Positions 25,388 through 37,124 of a stretch of DNA of 64,000 bases are shown here, in pieces. The notes under the pieces were generated by a model. That model had not been told where the DNA came from. It saw only the letters and a list, made by a program, of their open reading frames with translations, and did not search any database. The stretch spans positions 31,184-95,183 of the forward strand of contig DATGLM010000070.1 of the NCBI GenBank assembly GCA_035294125.1, written 5' to 3'. The position numbers and the translations under genes were made by a program. Position 1 is the first letter of the stretch, and every line of letters begins with the position of its first letter. The stretch comes from CADDYT01 sp035294125 (lineage in GTDB: Bacteria > Chloroflexota > Ktedonobacteria > Ktedonobacterales > Ktedonobacteraceae).

Positions 25388-28300
25388 ATGCCAACACATG
25401 ATATTATCGACAATCGCAATGAGAAGTTGGTAGATCATATCAAGCACATGCTCGATTCGACCGAGATGGCCCGCTTCGCCGTTGGCTATTTCTTCCTGTC
25501 AGGTTTGGAAAGCATTGCTGAGCGGCTGGATGGAGTGAAAGAATTGCGTCTGTTAATCGGCAACACGACGAATCGCGAGACACTGGAACAACTGGCAGAG
25601 GGGTATCGTCGGCTTGAGCTTGTCCAGGACGCCTTAGAGGCGCAAAGTTATCCCAAACGTACAGAGATGGCGCGCATGGCGAACCAGACCGCCGCGAATC
25701 TTCGCTCTACCGTTGAGCAAATGGATCAGACCGATCAGGCTGAAATGCTGGTAAAGACGCTGGTACGCATGATTGAAGAGAAACGTCTGAAGGTGCGCGT
25801 GTATACAAAAGGCCGCCTGCATGCCAAAGCGTACATCTTCGATTACTACGGCACGCTCTTTGACCGGTCTGGACACCCGGTAGAGCGACATGAAAAAGGT
25901 ATTGCCATCGTTGGCTCATCAAAACCTGACCTTATCGGGCGTCAGCCACAATACGGAACTCAATGTGGTGGTACAGGGCAATGATAACCACGCTGCTCTG
26001 GTACAGTGGTTTGACGAACTGTGGGATGAAGCACAGGACTTTGACGAGACGCTGATGCGTGAAATGCAACAATCATGGGCAGTCGCTCCCGTTCGACCCT
26101 ACGATATTTACATGAAAACGCTCTATACGCTGGTGCGCGATCGCCTGGAGGGAGAAGATGCCGGGGACATCCTCTGGGATGACGAGATCACGCAACGCTT
26201 AGCCGATTTCCAGAAAGTCGCCGTGCGACAGGCAGTGCAGATTATCCGCGATTTCGGCGGCGTGTTTGTCTCCGATGTGGTCGGACTGGGCAAGAGCTAC
26301 ATCGGCGCGGCCATTGTGAAACATTTTGAGCGTACCGAGCATGGCCGCCCCCTTATTATCTGCCCGGCGCCACTGATAGATATGTGGGAACGAGCCAACG
26401 AAGTCTACCAGCTCAATGCCCGTGTACTCTCGATGGGCTATCTGCGTGGTGATGATGACGGCACCTTTAATTTTCTCTTAAAGGACGTAAAATACCGCGA
26501 CAGGGATTTTGTTCTCATAGACGAGAGCCACAATTTACGCAACCCGGACACGCAGCGGTACAAAGTGATGCAGTCATTCCTCGCCACCGGTCGGCGCTGC
26601 TGCTTCCTGACAGCGACGCCGCGCAATAAGAGCGCCTGGGATGTTTACTACCAGATCAAGCTGTTTCACCAGGACGATAAAACCGACCTGCCGGTAGACC
26701 CGCCCATCCTGAGAGATTATTTCCGTCTGATCGAAAAAGGCGAGCGCAAACTCCCCGACCTGCTGTCCAACATTCTCATCAGGCGCACCCGCAACCATAT
26801 CCTGCGCTGGTACGGCTATGATGCCGACACCCATCAACCGCTTGAACCATCCCGGTTCAAAGCCTATCTTGATGGACAGAAACGCGCCTACGTCATGGTT
26901 GGGGACAGACATCAATTTTTCCCCAGGCGCGTGCTGGAAACCATCGACTACAGCATCGAGGACACCTATCGCGGCCTCTACCAGCAGTTGCGCAGCTTTC
27001 TAGGCAAACCGCGAAAAGGCCAACTCGTCAATCCTACAGAGGATGAGCTTACCTTTGCCAGATATGGGTTATGGCATTATGTGGTGAAGAGCAAACAGCG
27101 CCAGGAGCCTTATATTACCATGCAGAGAGCCGGGGCAAATCTGCGCGGCCTCATCCGCGTCCTCCTGTTCAAACGCTTTGAGTCAAGCGTCTACGCCTTT
27201 AAGGAAACAATTCGCCGTCTGATTAAGGTACACAGATCATTCTTGCTGGCGCTTGAGCAGGGCATCGTGCCAGCCGGTGAAGATGCGCAAACGATCCTGT
27301 ACGAGTCCGATTATGCAGAAGAAAGCGACCTGCTCGACGCCCTGAGAGAGGTCTCTGGACGCTACAAAGCGGCGGACTTCGATATAGCGCGCCTCAAAGC
27401 CCATATTGAGCATGATATACGTCTGCTTGAGAGAATCCTTATGCTGGTTGAGCCAATTTCTCCCGAACAGGATGCGAAACTCCAGACCCTTAAACGACGG
27501 CTGGCAGAAGCGCCTCTGAAGGATGGCAAGAGATTGATCTTCACTCAGTACGCCGATACCGCTCGCTATCTGTACGAAAACCTTAACCCCGACGGCAAGC
27601 GAGATGACATTGAGGTAATCTTCAGCGGGGATAAGAGCAAAGGGCGAGCCGTTGGCAGATTTGCGCCGAAAGCTAACCCTGAGTACCAGTTCCTCTCCGG
27701 TGAGGCAGAACTCAATACCCTCATCGCCACAGATGTGCTTGCGGAAGGCTTAAATTTGCAGGATTGCGATAAGATTATCAACTACGACCTGCACTGGAAT
27801 CCGGTTCGGCTGATCCAGCGATTTGGTCGCATCGACAGGATTGGCAGCGACCATGAGACGGTCTACGGCTTCAACTTCTTGCCTGAAACAGGAATAGAGA
27901 AAAATCTGGGCCTGCGCGAGAAGCTGCATCACCGTATTCAAGAAATTCATGATACCATCGGTGAGGATGCAGCCATTCTGGATGGTTCTGAGCAACTGAA
28001 TGAAGAGGCTATGTATGCCATCTACGAGAAGAACAGCGGCCAGTTAAGCCTCTTCGAGGAAGAGGATGAGGCATTTCTGGATCTCAATGAGGCCGAAGAA
28101 ATGATGAGGCAACTGCGCAAGGAAAACCCTGCCGAATACGAGCGCATTGCAACTTTGCAGGATGGCATCCGCACAGCCAGATACGCCAGCCACAGAGGGT
28201 TGTTTGTCTTCTGCCAGGCAGGACGTTACCAGCAACTTTTCCTGCTAAACGAAAACGGCGATATCGTCTCGCGTGATATTCCACGCATTTTAGGCGTTAT

Positions 28301-28730
28301 CAAAACTGCCCCCGAAACCGAGGGAATCGCCTTACCTCCCGGCTATAATGCGGCAGTCATGCGCGTCAAGCGCCACTTTGCCGAAGAGGTGAAACATCGC
28401 CGCACTGAAAGAGAGCATACCCTGTCGCTCACGCAAAGCCAACGCTATATTCTCAGGGAACTACGTGAGCTTTTCAAATTTGTCAGCGATGAAGATGAGA
28501 AAGCTCAAATCAATCTGCTTGAAAAGGCTTTTCGCGGCCCAATTACTACAGCGATTAATAGAGAATTGAACCTGCTTCGTCGAAACAACGCGAAAGGCAG
28601 AGACCTCTTGAAAAGCCTGGGGCAGATTTACTTTCAGCACAATATGCAAGATTGGCTAGACAACCGCAGCAGGCAGACCGACGATGATCTGCTACCACGA
28701 CTGATATGCAGCGAAGGTCTTATACAATAG
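25388..28730 (+). pseudogene. PLD nuclease-SNF2 helicase, split by one frameshift
   Basis: Two overlapping frames (25388-25984 and 25890-28730) make one ~1113-residue protein if one A in the run 25921-25924 is removed, giving IVGSSNLTLSG, the expected PLD continuation. The N-terminal ~220 residues are a phospholipase D-like nuclease domain with the HKD signature in LHAKAYIFD. The rest is an SF2/SNF2 helicase: Walker A VSDVVGLGKSY, DESH box LIDESHNLR, LTATPRNKS, the helicase C-terminal FTQYADTARYL and motif VI LIQRFGRIDRIGS. Such fusions are common in bacterial defence and DNA-repair loci. The helicase half could restart at ATG 25890 (weak ribosome site). Either it is a recent pseudogene, an assembly error, or a frameshift-expressed gene. 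Confidence 0.85.
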
Positions 28731-28813
28731 GGCGGAGGCCAGCGCCGCCCCTACTAACCACGAACCAGTTCCGCACGCCCATAGTTAGTAGGGGCGGCGC
28801 TGGCCTCCGCCCT
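28729..28813. repeat. Inverted repeat, 30-bp perfect arms, 25-nt loop
   Basis: Arms 28729-28758 and 28784-28813 contain GGCGGAGGCCAGCGCCGCCC and start inside the helicase stop codon. It lies between convergent genes (helicase and parC). The TAGTAGGGGC-type arm base resembles the TAGTAGGGCC of 13855-13948, suggesting related dispersed elements. A degenerate TGTCATGCGGAGCG repeat follows at 28850-28872. Confidence 0.85.
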
Positions 28814-28933
28814 GGCAACCATACCAACCAACCGTCACCCCGGATACTTCGCTGCCGCTCCGCATGACACGCCAAAGGGTGTTTGTCATGGCATCATGTT
28901 CGGTTACAGCTTCTAGCGAGCAAAAAACCTGTC

Positions 28934-31471
<2,538 letters not shown>

Positions 31472-31474
31472 ACG

Positions 31475-33565
31475 TTATACATCCAGTTCTTTGATCTTGC
31501 GCGCATGCTCGGCCAGGAAGCTGCGGCGGGCTTCCGCGTTTTCATCTTCCATCAATTGTGTGACCAGCTTTGCCGCCAGCACGCCGTCTTCCATCGTCAC
31601 ACGCTTGAGAACGCGGCGGGCGGGGTCAAAGGTGGTATCGCGCAACTCCTTCGGGTTCATCTCACCCAGCCCTTTGAAGCGTTTGAATTCCAGCCCCTGA
31701 GCGTCGGCGTGCGAGGCGATGAATTGCTGCCGCGCCTCGTCATCGAGCAGCCAGACCACCTTGCCTTTGTATTTGACCGAGTAGAGCGGCGGGCAGGCGA
31801 TGTAAACATGGCCGCGCTCGATCAGGTCGCTGAACTCCTGGTGGAAGAGCGTCAGCAGGAGACACTGGATATGCAGCCCGTCCACGTCGGCATCGGTGGC
31901 AATGATGATACGATGGAACTTCAGGCGGCTGATATCGAAGCTGTCGCGCGTTCCCGTGCCAAGCACATTGATAATCGTGCGTATCTCCTCGTTTTCCACG
32001 ATGCGTTTCAGGTCGGCCTTTGCCACATTGAGCGGCTTGCCTTTGAGCTTGAGTACCGCCTGAAACTCGGAGAATCGCCCCTGACCGGCGCTCCCACCGG
32101 CGCTGTCGCCTTCGACAATGAACAGTTCAGCCCGCGATGGATCGCCGGTGTTGCAGCGCAAAAACTTTTTCGACAGCGAGGTATCGATTAATTCGCCGTT
32201 CTTTTTATTGCCTGCGCGCGCCAGTTCCTCGACCAGTTGCGCTTCGTTGCGCGCCTTCTGCATCTGCAAGATTTTCTTCAGCCACTCTTTGCCCGGCCCC
32301 GGATAGCTCTCAAACCACTCTTTCAGCCCCTCATCGACCACCGAGCGCACAATGCCTTCGACCGGGGCGTTGTTCAGGCGGTCTTTGGTCTGCCCCTGGA
32401 ACTGCGGGTTGGTCAGTTTCACCGAGATCGCCACATTCAGACCCTGCTGGATAACCTCTGGCTTGAAACCGTCCTTCTCGCGACTTTTGATGATGCCGAA
32501 TTTGAGCGCGTAGTCATTGATAACTTTCGTCAGCGCGGCCTTGAAGCCGGTCTCATGCACGCCACCGTCACGGGTACGCACGGCGTTAGCAAAGCTGTAC
32601 ATGGTGATCTTATAGCCGGCTGTCGGCTGCAAGGCCACTTCGACCTGCACGCCATCCTTCTCTTTCGCAATGCCGATCACGTGCTTGAACAGGGGCGCGC
32701 TGGTACTCGTCGCCAGGTCGCGTACATAATCGGGCAGGCCCTCACGCGAGTAGAAGTCGCGCTTGATCGGCGCGCTGGTATCTTCATCGTAAGCCTCAAG
32801 ATGGAAGGTGACGCCGCGATTGAGATAGGCGGAAGCCTTGAGGCGGCTGATGACGGCGTCCAGCGAGTACCAGGCATCGGCATCAAAGATCGAGCGGTCG
32901 TAGAGCCAGCGCAACTGCGTGCCGTGCAGCGCGGGATCGCACGGCGTAATTGCGTGCGGCATGGCAACCCCACGACTGAACGTCTGGCTGAACTGCTGCC
33001 CATCCTTCCAGATGGTCAGTTCCAGTCTCTCCGAAAGCGCGTTGATAATCGTCGCCCCCACGCCGTGCAGGCCGCCGGCAGTCTTGTACGCGCCTTCGGC
33101 AAACTTGCCGCCTGAATGCGGCACGGTGAGAATAACGGTCGCGGCAGGCAAATAGTCGCCCTGATAGAGCATGGGGTCAAACGGCATCCCACGCGCCTCG
33201 TCTCGTACTGTGACCCAGCCATCCGGCTCGATGCGTAGCCAGATGTGCTTTCCATAGCCGGCAACCGCTTCGTCAACCGCGTTGTCCAACGCTTCCCAGA
33301 TCAGATGTAACAAACCAGAAGTTGAAGTAGACCCGATGTACATGCCAGGGCGATGACGTATTGCTGCAATGCCTTCCAGTACCTGTATATCAGCAGCAGA
33401 ATAAGCGCTTTGCTTTTTTGTGCGCGACCTGCTTTCCTTCGTTCCTGTCTTTATAGCAGTCACCTCTTGCTCAGTTTTCTCAGGAGAAAACAATGACAGT
33501 TGCTCCTGCGATGAATCATCAAAGGTATCTTGTAGTACAGAAGATAATTTTGGGGTGCGAACCAT
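31475..33565 (-). CDS. parE: DNA topoisomerase IV subunit B (GyrB/ParE family)
   Basis: 696 residues, shorter than many GyrB. A ~55-residue charged extension precedes the GHKL ATPase domain (RHRPGMYIGST, EALDNAVDEAVAGYG, TAGGLHGVGATIINALSE). The transducer domain and Toprim domain follow, with EGDSAGGSAGQGR and the metal-binding DADVDGLHIQ, ending with the QFKGLGEM-type RFKGLGEMNP. It supplies ATP-driven strand passage with the ParC-type subunit encoded directly downstream. The start has AGAGGAAA upstream and a good promoter lies at 33607-33635. Whether a separate gyrase pair exists is not visible here. Confidence 0.88.
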   Translation of the reverse strand: MVRTPKLSSVLQDTFDDSSQEQLSLFSPEKTEQEVTAIKTGTKESRSRTKKQSAYSAADIQVLEGIAAIRHRPGMYIGSTSTSGLLHLIWEALDNAVDEAVAGYGKHIWLRIEPDGWVTVRDEARGMPFDPMLYQGDYLPAATVILTVPHSGGKFAEGAYKTAGGLHGVGATIINALSERLELTIWKDGQQFSQTFSRGVAMPHAITPCDPALHGTQLRWLYDRSIFDADAWYSLDAVISRLKASAYLNRGVTFHLEAYDEDTSAPIKRDFYSREGLPDYVRDLATSTSAPLFKHVIGIAKEKDGVQVEVALQPTAGYKITMYSFANAVRTRDGGVHETGFKAALTKVINDYALKFGIIKSREKDGFKPEVIQQGLNVAISVKLTNPQFQGQTKDRLNNAPVEGIVRSVVDEGLKEWFESYPGPGKEWLKKILQMQKARNEAQLVEELARAGNKKNGELIDTSLSKKFLRCNTGDPSRAELFIVEGDSAGGSAGQGRFSEFQAVLKLKGKPLNVAKADLKRIVENEEIRTIINVLGTGTRDSFDISRLKFHRIIIATDADVDGLHIQCLLLTLFHQEFSDLIERGHVYIACPPLYSVKYKGKVVWLLDDEARQQFIASHADAQGLEFKRFKGLGEMNPKELRDTTFDPARRVLKRVTMEDGVLAAKLVTQLMEDENAEARRSFLAEHARKIKELDV

Positions 33566-33606
33566 TACTACTTATTTCCTCTCTAAAAATTCTTCCTCAC
33601 TCTCTC

Positions 33607-33635
33607 AGCATACAGCCTGTAGCGCGGAAAGTCAA
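33607..33635 (-). promoter_or_regulatory. Promoter for parE-parC
   Basis: On the minus strand, TTGACT (33635-33630) and TATGCT (33612-33607) are separated by exactly 17 bp, about 40 bp upstream of the parE start. This is one of the better sigma-70-type matches in the window. Confidence 0.6.
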
Positions 33636-34133
33636 TACTTTTTCGACCAAAAGTTCTATTTCTTTGTTCCAAAAGATATTCCTTAATCCGGTAATCGCTG
33701 TTTGCCCGATCCGGTATTTTTTTCCTATTCTTATCAAAAACAAAACATTTTTACATATTTTTTACGTCATAAATTATCGAAGAGGTAAGAAATTCTCTAC
33801 CGCTCTATAGAACTTTTTTCATGGGACTTTTGTTCCCACACTTGCTTTTTTGCGTAATCTTGTGTAACATTGTAATAGCGTTTTTTCATTCTTAATATTC
33901 ATTGCTGAAATGTAAATGGCTTTCTCTCATTATCTCTGATACACTTTTTCTGAAGAATAGATTTTTGATCTATCTTGCTATAAAATTATGCTGCTATTGT
34001 AATTTACATACACAAAAATGGTGATTATTTGAATACAGTAGAAGCTCTAGCGCTGCGGGTACATCCATTCCCAGATAGAGACCTGCCCGGCGAGAGAGGT
34101 CGGGTAAAACGAGAAGAAAGGATGGGAGAATGC
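33636..34133. other. AT-rich divergent intergenic region
   Basis: About 500 bp, clearly more AT-rich than its surroundings, between the parE promoter and the XRE-TPR gene. It has T-rich and A-rich runs and no coding sequence that can be supported. It presumably holds the promoter of the XRE-TPR gene; an in-frame open stretch back to 34029 before that gene is probably leader. Confidence 0.4.
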
Positions 34134-35486
34134 ATGCCACGTCCATCGAAGTCAGTTCCCCCCGAGACCCTCGGCGGACGCTTGCGAGCAGCACGTGAGA
34201 GCCAGCGTCTCTCACTCGCGCAAGTTGCTGGTGAACGTTACAGTACAAGCCTGATTTCTCAGATTGAGAGGAATCGGGTAGAGCCTTCACACGAAAGCCT
34301 TCAATACCTCTCAGAAAAGCTCAGTCTCCCACTGGCGGAACTGGAGCGGTTAGCCCGTCAACAACGTGAGGCGGAAAGCGAAGTAGAGCAATATAAATAC
34401 TTTGAAGAGCTACGGAAGCATGTCAGTTATGCCCTTTCACACAGTGATGCTGCTCGCGCCCTCAAGCAGTTGGAACCACTCTCTTTTTCCCATGTTCCAC
34501 CAACCCTACGTTGGCGTCTCGCCTTCCTGCGCGGGCAGTGCTACTTTGACCTGCGCAAATTCGTGGCGGCGCAGAAAGATTTCCTGGTAGCGGTGGCGGA
34601 GATGCCCCAGGTTCTGCCAGAGGAGCAGCGCTTTGAGGAGATGCATCTGCACCTGCGGTTGGCCGCGACCTACCGGGAGCTGGGACAACTCGATGAGGCC
34701 CTGCAAGAATACCAGATAGCCCTGGAAATGATGGACGCAAGCACCTCCCTGGTCTACGTGGCGGAGACACACTGGGGCATCTCACTTATCGCCACCGAGC
34801 TTGCCAATAAGCCCGGCAATGGTGCCGCCTGCCCAATAGAGCGCTCGAAGCAGTTGCGTATCGCCCTTGAACATGCCAGCAACGCCAGCATCCTCTATCG
34901 TTCGGTGGGACAAAGACAGCGTGAGGCCCTGCTCCTCTGCCAGATCGGTCTCATCAAGAAGGCGCAGGGGAACCTGGCAGAGGCTCGCGAGCAGTTGCTC
35001 AGCGTGCTTGATAGCTGGCAAAACGGACTTGAGACAGCAGGCGAGAATACAAAGGAGAGTCAGCGCGAGCGCAAAGAGCGCGCAAATCTCGTTTCTGCCG
35101 TCGCGTGTTCGCTTGCCAGCATCGAACTGGAAGAGAAACATTACGACGCGGCTCTGAGCTACATCAAACAGGCACAGAACGCAGGACGCATAAGCTATCG
35201 TATCAGGAGAGCCGAGGCAGCTATGGTGCTTGGCCGTATCCTTGAAGCGATAGATATCCACAACGAACAGGCAAAGCAGGCTTTTCAGGAAGCCATTTCC
35301 GTTCTCAAGCCAACCGATCGTCTGGCAGCCCGCATTCGCGCCCACGACCTGCTCGGTCGCCACCTGCTCAAAAAAGGGGAGATCGAGGCCGGGGAGCGAG
35401 AACTGGATCACGCCCGTGACCTTGCCAACCTCGCCTCCGGCGGCAATGCCCCTACACTTACTCCCGAAGGGGAGACTATCGAATAA
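34134..35486 (+). CDS. XRE-family HTH regulator with TPR repeats
   Basis: 450 residues. The N-terminal helix-turn-helix is of XRE/Cro type (LGGRLRAARESQRLSLAQVAGERYSTSLISQIERNRVEPS). TPR-like helical pairs fill most of the rest (LRWRLAFLRGQCYFDLRKFVAAQ, LAATYRELGQLDEALQEYQIALE, GLIKKAQGNLAEAREQLL, LASIELEEKHYDAALSYIKQA). The layout resembles peptide-sensing RRNPP/MalT-like regulators, but no signal peptide-pheromone gene was found next to it. Start 34134 has GGGAGA 6 nt upstream; the earlier in-frame ATG at 34122 is less well placed. It is divergent from parE and monocistronic. Confidence 0.85.
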   Translation: MPRPSKSVPPETLGGRLRAARESQRLSLAQVAGERYSTSLISQIERNRVEPSHESLQYLSEKLSLPLAELERLARQQREAESEVEQYKYFEELRKHVSYALSHSDAARALKQLEPLSFSHVPPTLRWRLAFLRGQCYFDLRKFVAAQKDFLVAVAEMPQVLPEEQRFEEMHLHLRLAATYRELGQLDEALQEYQIALEMMDASTSLVYVAETHWGISLIATELANKPGNGAACPIERSKQLRIALEHASNASILYRSVGQRQREALLLCQIGLIKKAQGNLAEAREQLLSVLDSWQNGLETAGENTKESQRERKERANLVSAVACSLASIELEEKHYDAALSYIKQAQNAGRISYRIRRAEAAMVLGRILEAIDIHNEQAKQAFQEAISVLKPTDRLAARIRAHDLLGRHLLKKGEIEAGERELDHARDLANLASGGNAPTLTPEGETIE

Positions 35487-35522
35487 TCTTCTGCCCTTCG
35501 TCGCTCCGCAGGCCGACCGTCA

Positions 35523-35607
35523 GGGTCGGCCTTCCTCTAGACGGGCTGCTCGCTACGCGAACGCGAGCGATGGCGCGGGAATGGTGCGTCTAGAGTAGGG
35601 CCGACCC
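35523..35607. repeat. Imperfect inverted repeat with inner hairpin
   Basis: GGGTCGGCC-(3 nt)-CTCTAGACG pairs with its counterpart ending at 35607; only the 3-nt insert differs. The loop contains a further hairpin, CGCT/AGCG. It follows the XRE-TPR gene and could terminate it. The GTAGGGCCGACC end resembles the arm bases of 13855-13948. Confidence 0.65.
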
Positions 35608-35747
35608 GGGCACTCATACAACACCTTGCCGTTTCACACGTACATATCTCAAAAGGATATAATAAGGGAGAGCAGCATACAACCAGATGCGAACTGAGCA
35701 AAAAGAAGAGCATATCCCATTGTATGAAGCGGGAAGGAGTGTTCTGG

Positions 35748-36599
35748 ATGAAGCCAATTACAGGTCAATATGAGTGTACACATCAATCAGGGATTGGACT
35801 CGATTACTTTACTTCCCGTCTCGACCGTCTGACCATTTACCCGAACGGACGTTTCTTGATGATTACACAGGACCGCAGCCGCCTCTCTAACGCGGCGCAG
35901 TCGTTGATGAGCGGACAGCAAGTCTCCACTGCCGCGCCGGAGACGAGACGAGAGGGCAACTACATCCTGCAGGGCAATACCGTTTCATTTCGCTTCGATG
36001 ACGGTTCACAGGAGCAGGGGCAGGTTTCATGGAACGGCGAAGGAATCCAGATCGGCCAGAACTTCTTCAACAAAGTTTCCGATTCGACCATGATTCCTCC
36101 AACACAGCGCGTCAAAAAGGATATGGACGATATAGCAAAGGGACTGAAAATCGCAGGAACCATCGGAGGCATGGCGCTGAAAGCCGCTAAAACCGTACAT
36201 AGCACTATTCAAGCAGTACAGGAGGCAGGCACAAGCCAGCCAAATCCCTTTACTGTCCAGGGGCAGGGGCCGACCCAGGGAGTACCACCGGGTTCCCAAC
36301 CCGGTCAGCAGCCACAGCAAGCACAGGCGCCATATATGCAGCCCCTTGCGAACACACAGGGACAACCACCGATGGCATCAACCTATGCTCCGCCCGCCTC
36401 TGTGCAGCCAGCGCAATCGCTGCCGGGGGTCCCTCCCACTCCCCGGCCAGTGCCACCCGCTGGCGCGTCTGTGCAGTCGGGACGGGAACCGTCTGTCTCC
36501 ACACCACGTAACGCGGAAACACGCTTCTGTGATCAGTGTGGAGCGCCCGCCCGACCCGGCAAACGCTTCTGCAACCAATGCGGCGCAGAACTTCCTTAA
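35748..36599 (+). CDS. Proline/glutamine-rich protein with C-terminal zinc ribbon
   Basis: 283 residues from the ATG preceded by AAGGAG; 35724 is an alternative start. The first ~110 residues look like a small beta-rich domain (GQYECTHQSGIG..., TIYPNGRFLMIT, NTVSFRFDDGSQEQGQVSW). A helical hydrophobic stretch (GLKIAGTIGGMALKAAKTVHS) follows, then ~100 residues of Pro/Gln/Gly-rich linker. The end is a double-CxxC zinc ribbon, FCDQCGAPARPGKRFCNQCG. Zinc-ribbon tails of this type occur in many uncharacterised proteins. Function is unknown. Nearby genes give no operon partner, as the next gene is convergent. Confidence 0.65.
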   Translation: MKPITGQYECTHQSGIGLDYFTSRLDRLTIYPNGRFLMITQDRSRLSNAAQSLMSGQQVSTAAPETRREGNYILQGNTVSFRFDDGSQEQGQVSWNGEGIQIGQNFFNKVSDSTMIPPTQRVKKDMDDIAKGLKIAGTIGGMALKAAKTVHSTIQAVQEAGTSQPNPFTVQGQGPTQGVPPGSQPGQQPQQAQAPYMQPLANTQGQPPMASTYAPPASVQPAQSLPGVPPTPRPVPPAGASVQSGREPSVSTPRNAETRFCDQCGAPARPGKRFCNQCGAELP

Positions 36600-36656
36600 T
36601 GGCATGAACCTGTCATGGAAGAGGATCTTTTTCTTGTCTTCCCGTGACTTCCAGCT

Positions 36657-36944
36657 TCACAGCCTGGGTTGATCTTTCATCAATAATTCGTAGGCGGCGA
36701 TAATCCGCATCATCTGCTGGCGGTCGCCGCCGCGATCAGGATGATACTTCTTCGCCAGGACGCGGTAGCGGCGTTTGATCTGCTGCCGGGTCGCAGTCGG
36801 CGGCAGGCCGAGCACGCTCAACGCCTGCTGTCGTTCGAGCGCGGCACGGGCCGGGTTGGCACGGCTCTGCCAGATAGCCCGCGCTCCTAAACGCACAATA
36901 TCCCAGAGCAACGAGGCGAATGATTTCTGTGATGATGAACCCAT
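36657..36944 (-). CDS. Small J-domain (DnaJ-like) protein
   Basis: 95 residues. The C-terminal ~60 residues form a J domain: ALSVLGLPPTATRQQIKRRYR, the diagnostic HPD in KKYHPDRGGD, then MMRIIAAYELL. The N-terminal ~35 residues include an amphipathic helix (FASLLWDIVRLGARAIW). It lacks the Gly/Phe and zinc regions of DnaJ, so it is a type III J protein that would stimulate an Hsp70 partner at a specific site. No dnaK is nearby. Its ribosome site is weak. Confidence 0.75.
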   Translation of the reverse strand: MGSSSQKSFASLLWDIVRLGARAIWQSRANPARAALERQQALSVLGLPPTATRQQIKRRYRVLAKKYHPDRGGDRQQMMRIIAAYELLMKDQPRL

Positions 36945-37124
36945 AATCGCTTTCTGTACCCGTCCTGGCCACTCCTCGCCTCAAACGAGGCAGCGCCAGC
37001 CATTGCCTTTTTCATATTATAGCCCATAGAGAATGAAACGGGAAAAGAGTATGACTCGTGATTGATAGAAGAGGACGAGGTTGTCTCTGCTATATCTTTT
37101 GCAATAATGGGAAGAGGTGTAATT

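Noticed and set aside
25388..28730. DISARM defence system (PLD plus SNF2)
   Set aside because: No DUF1998 protein, no methyltransferase and no DrmA-type helicase nearby; PLD and SNF2 are fused here rather than separate drmC and drmD genes.
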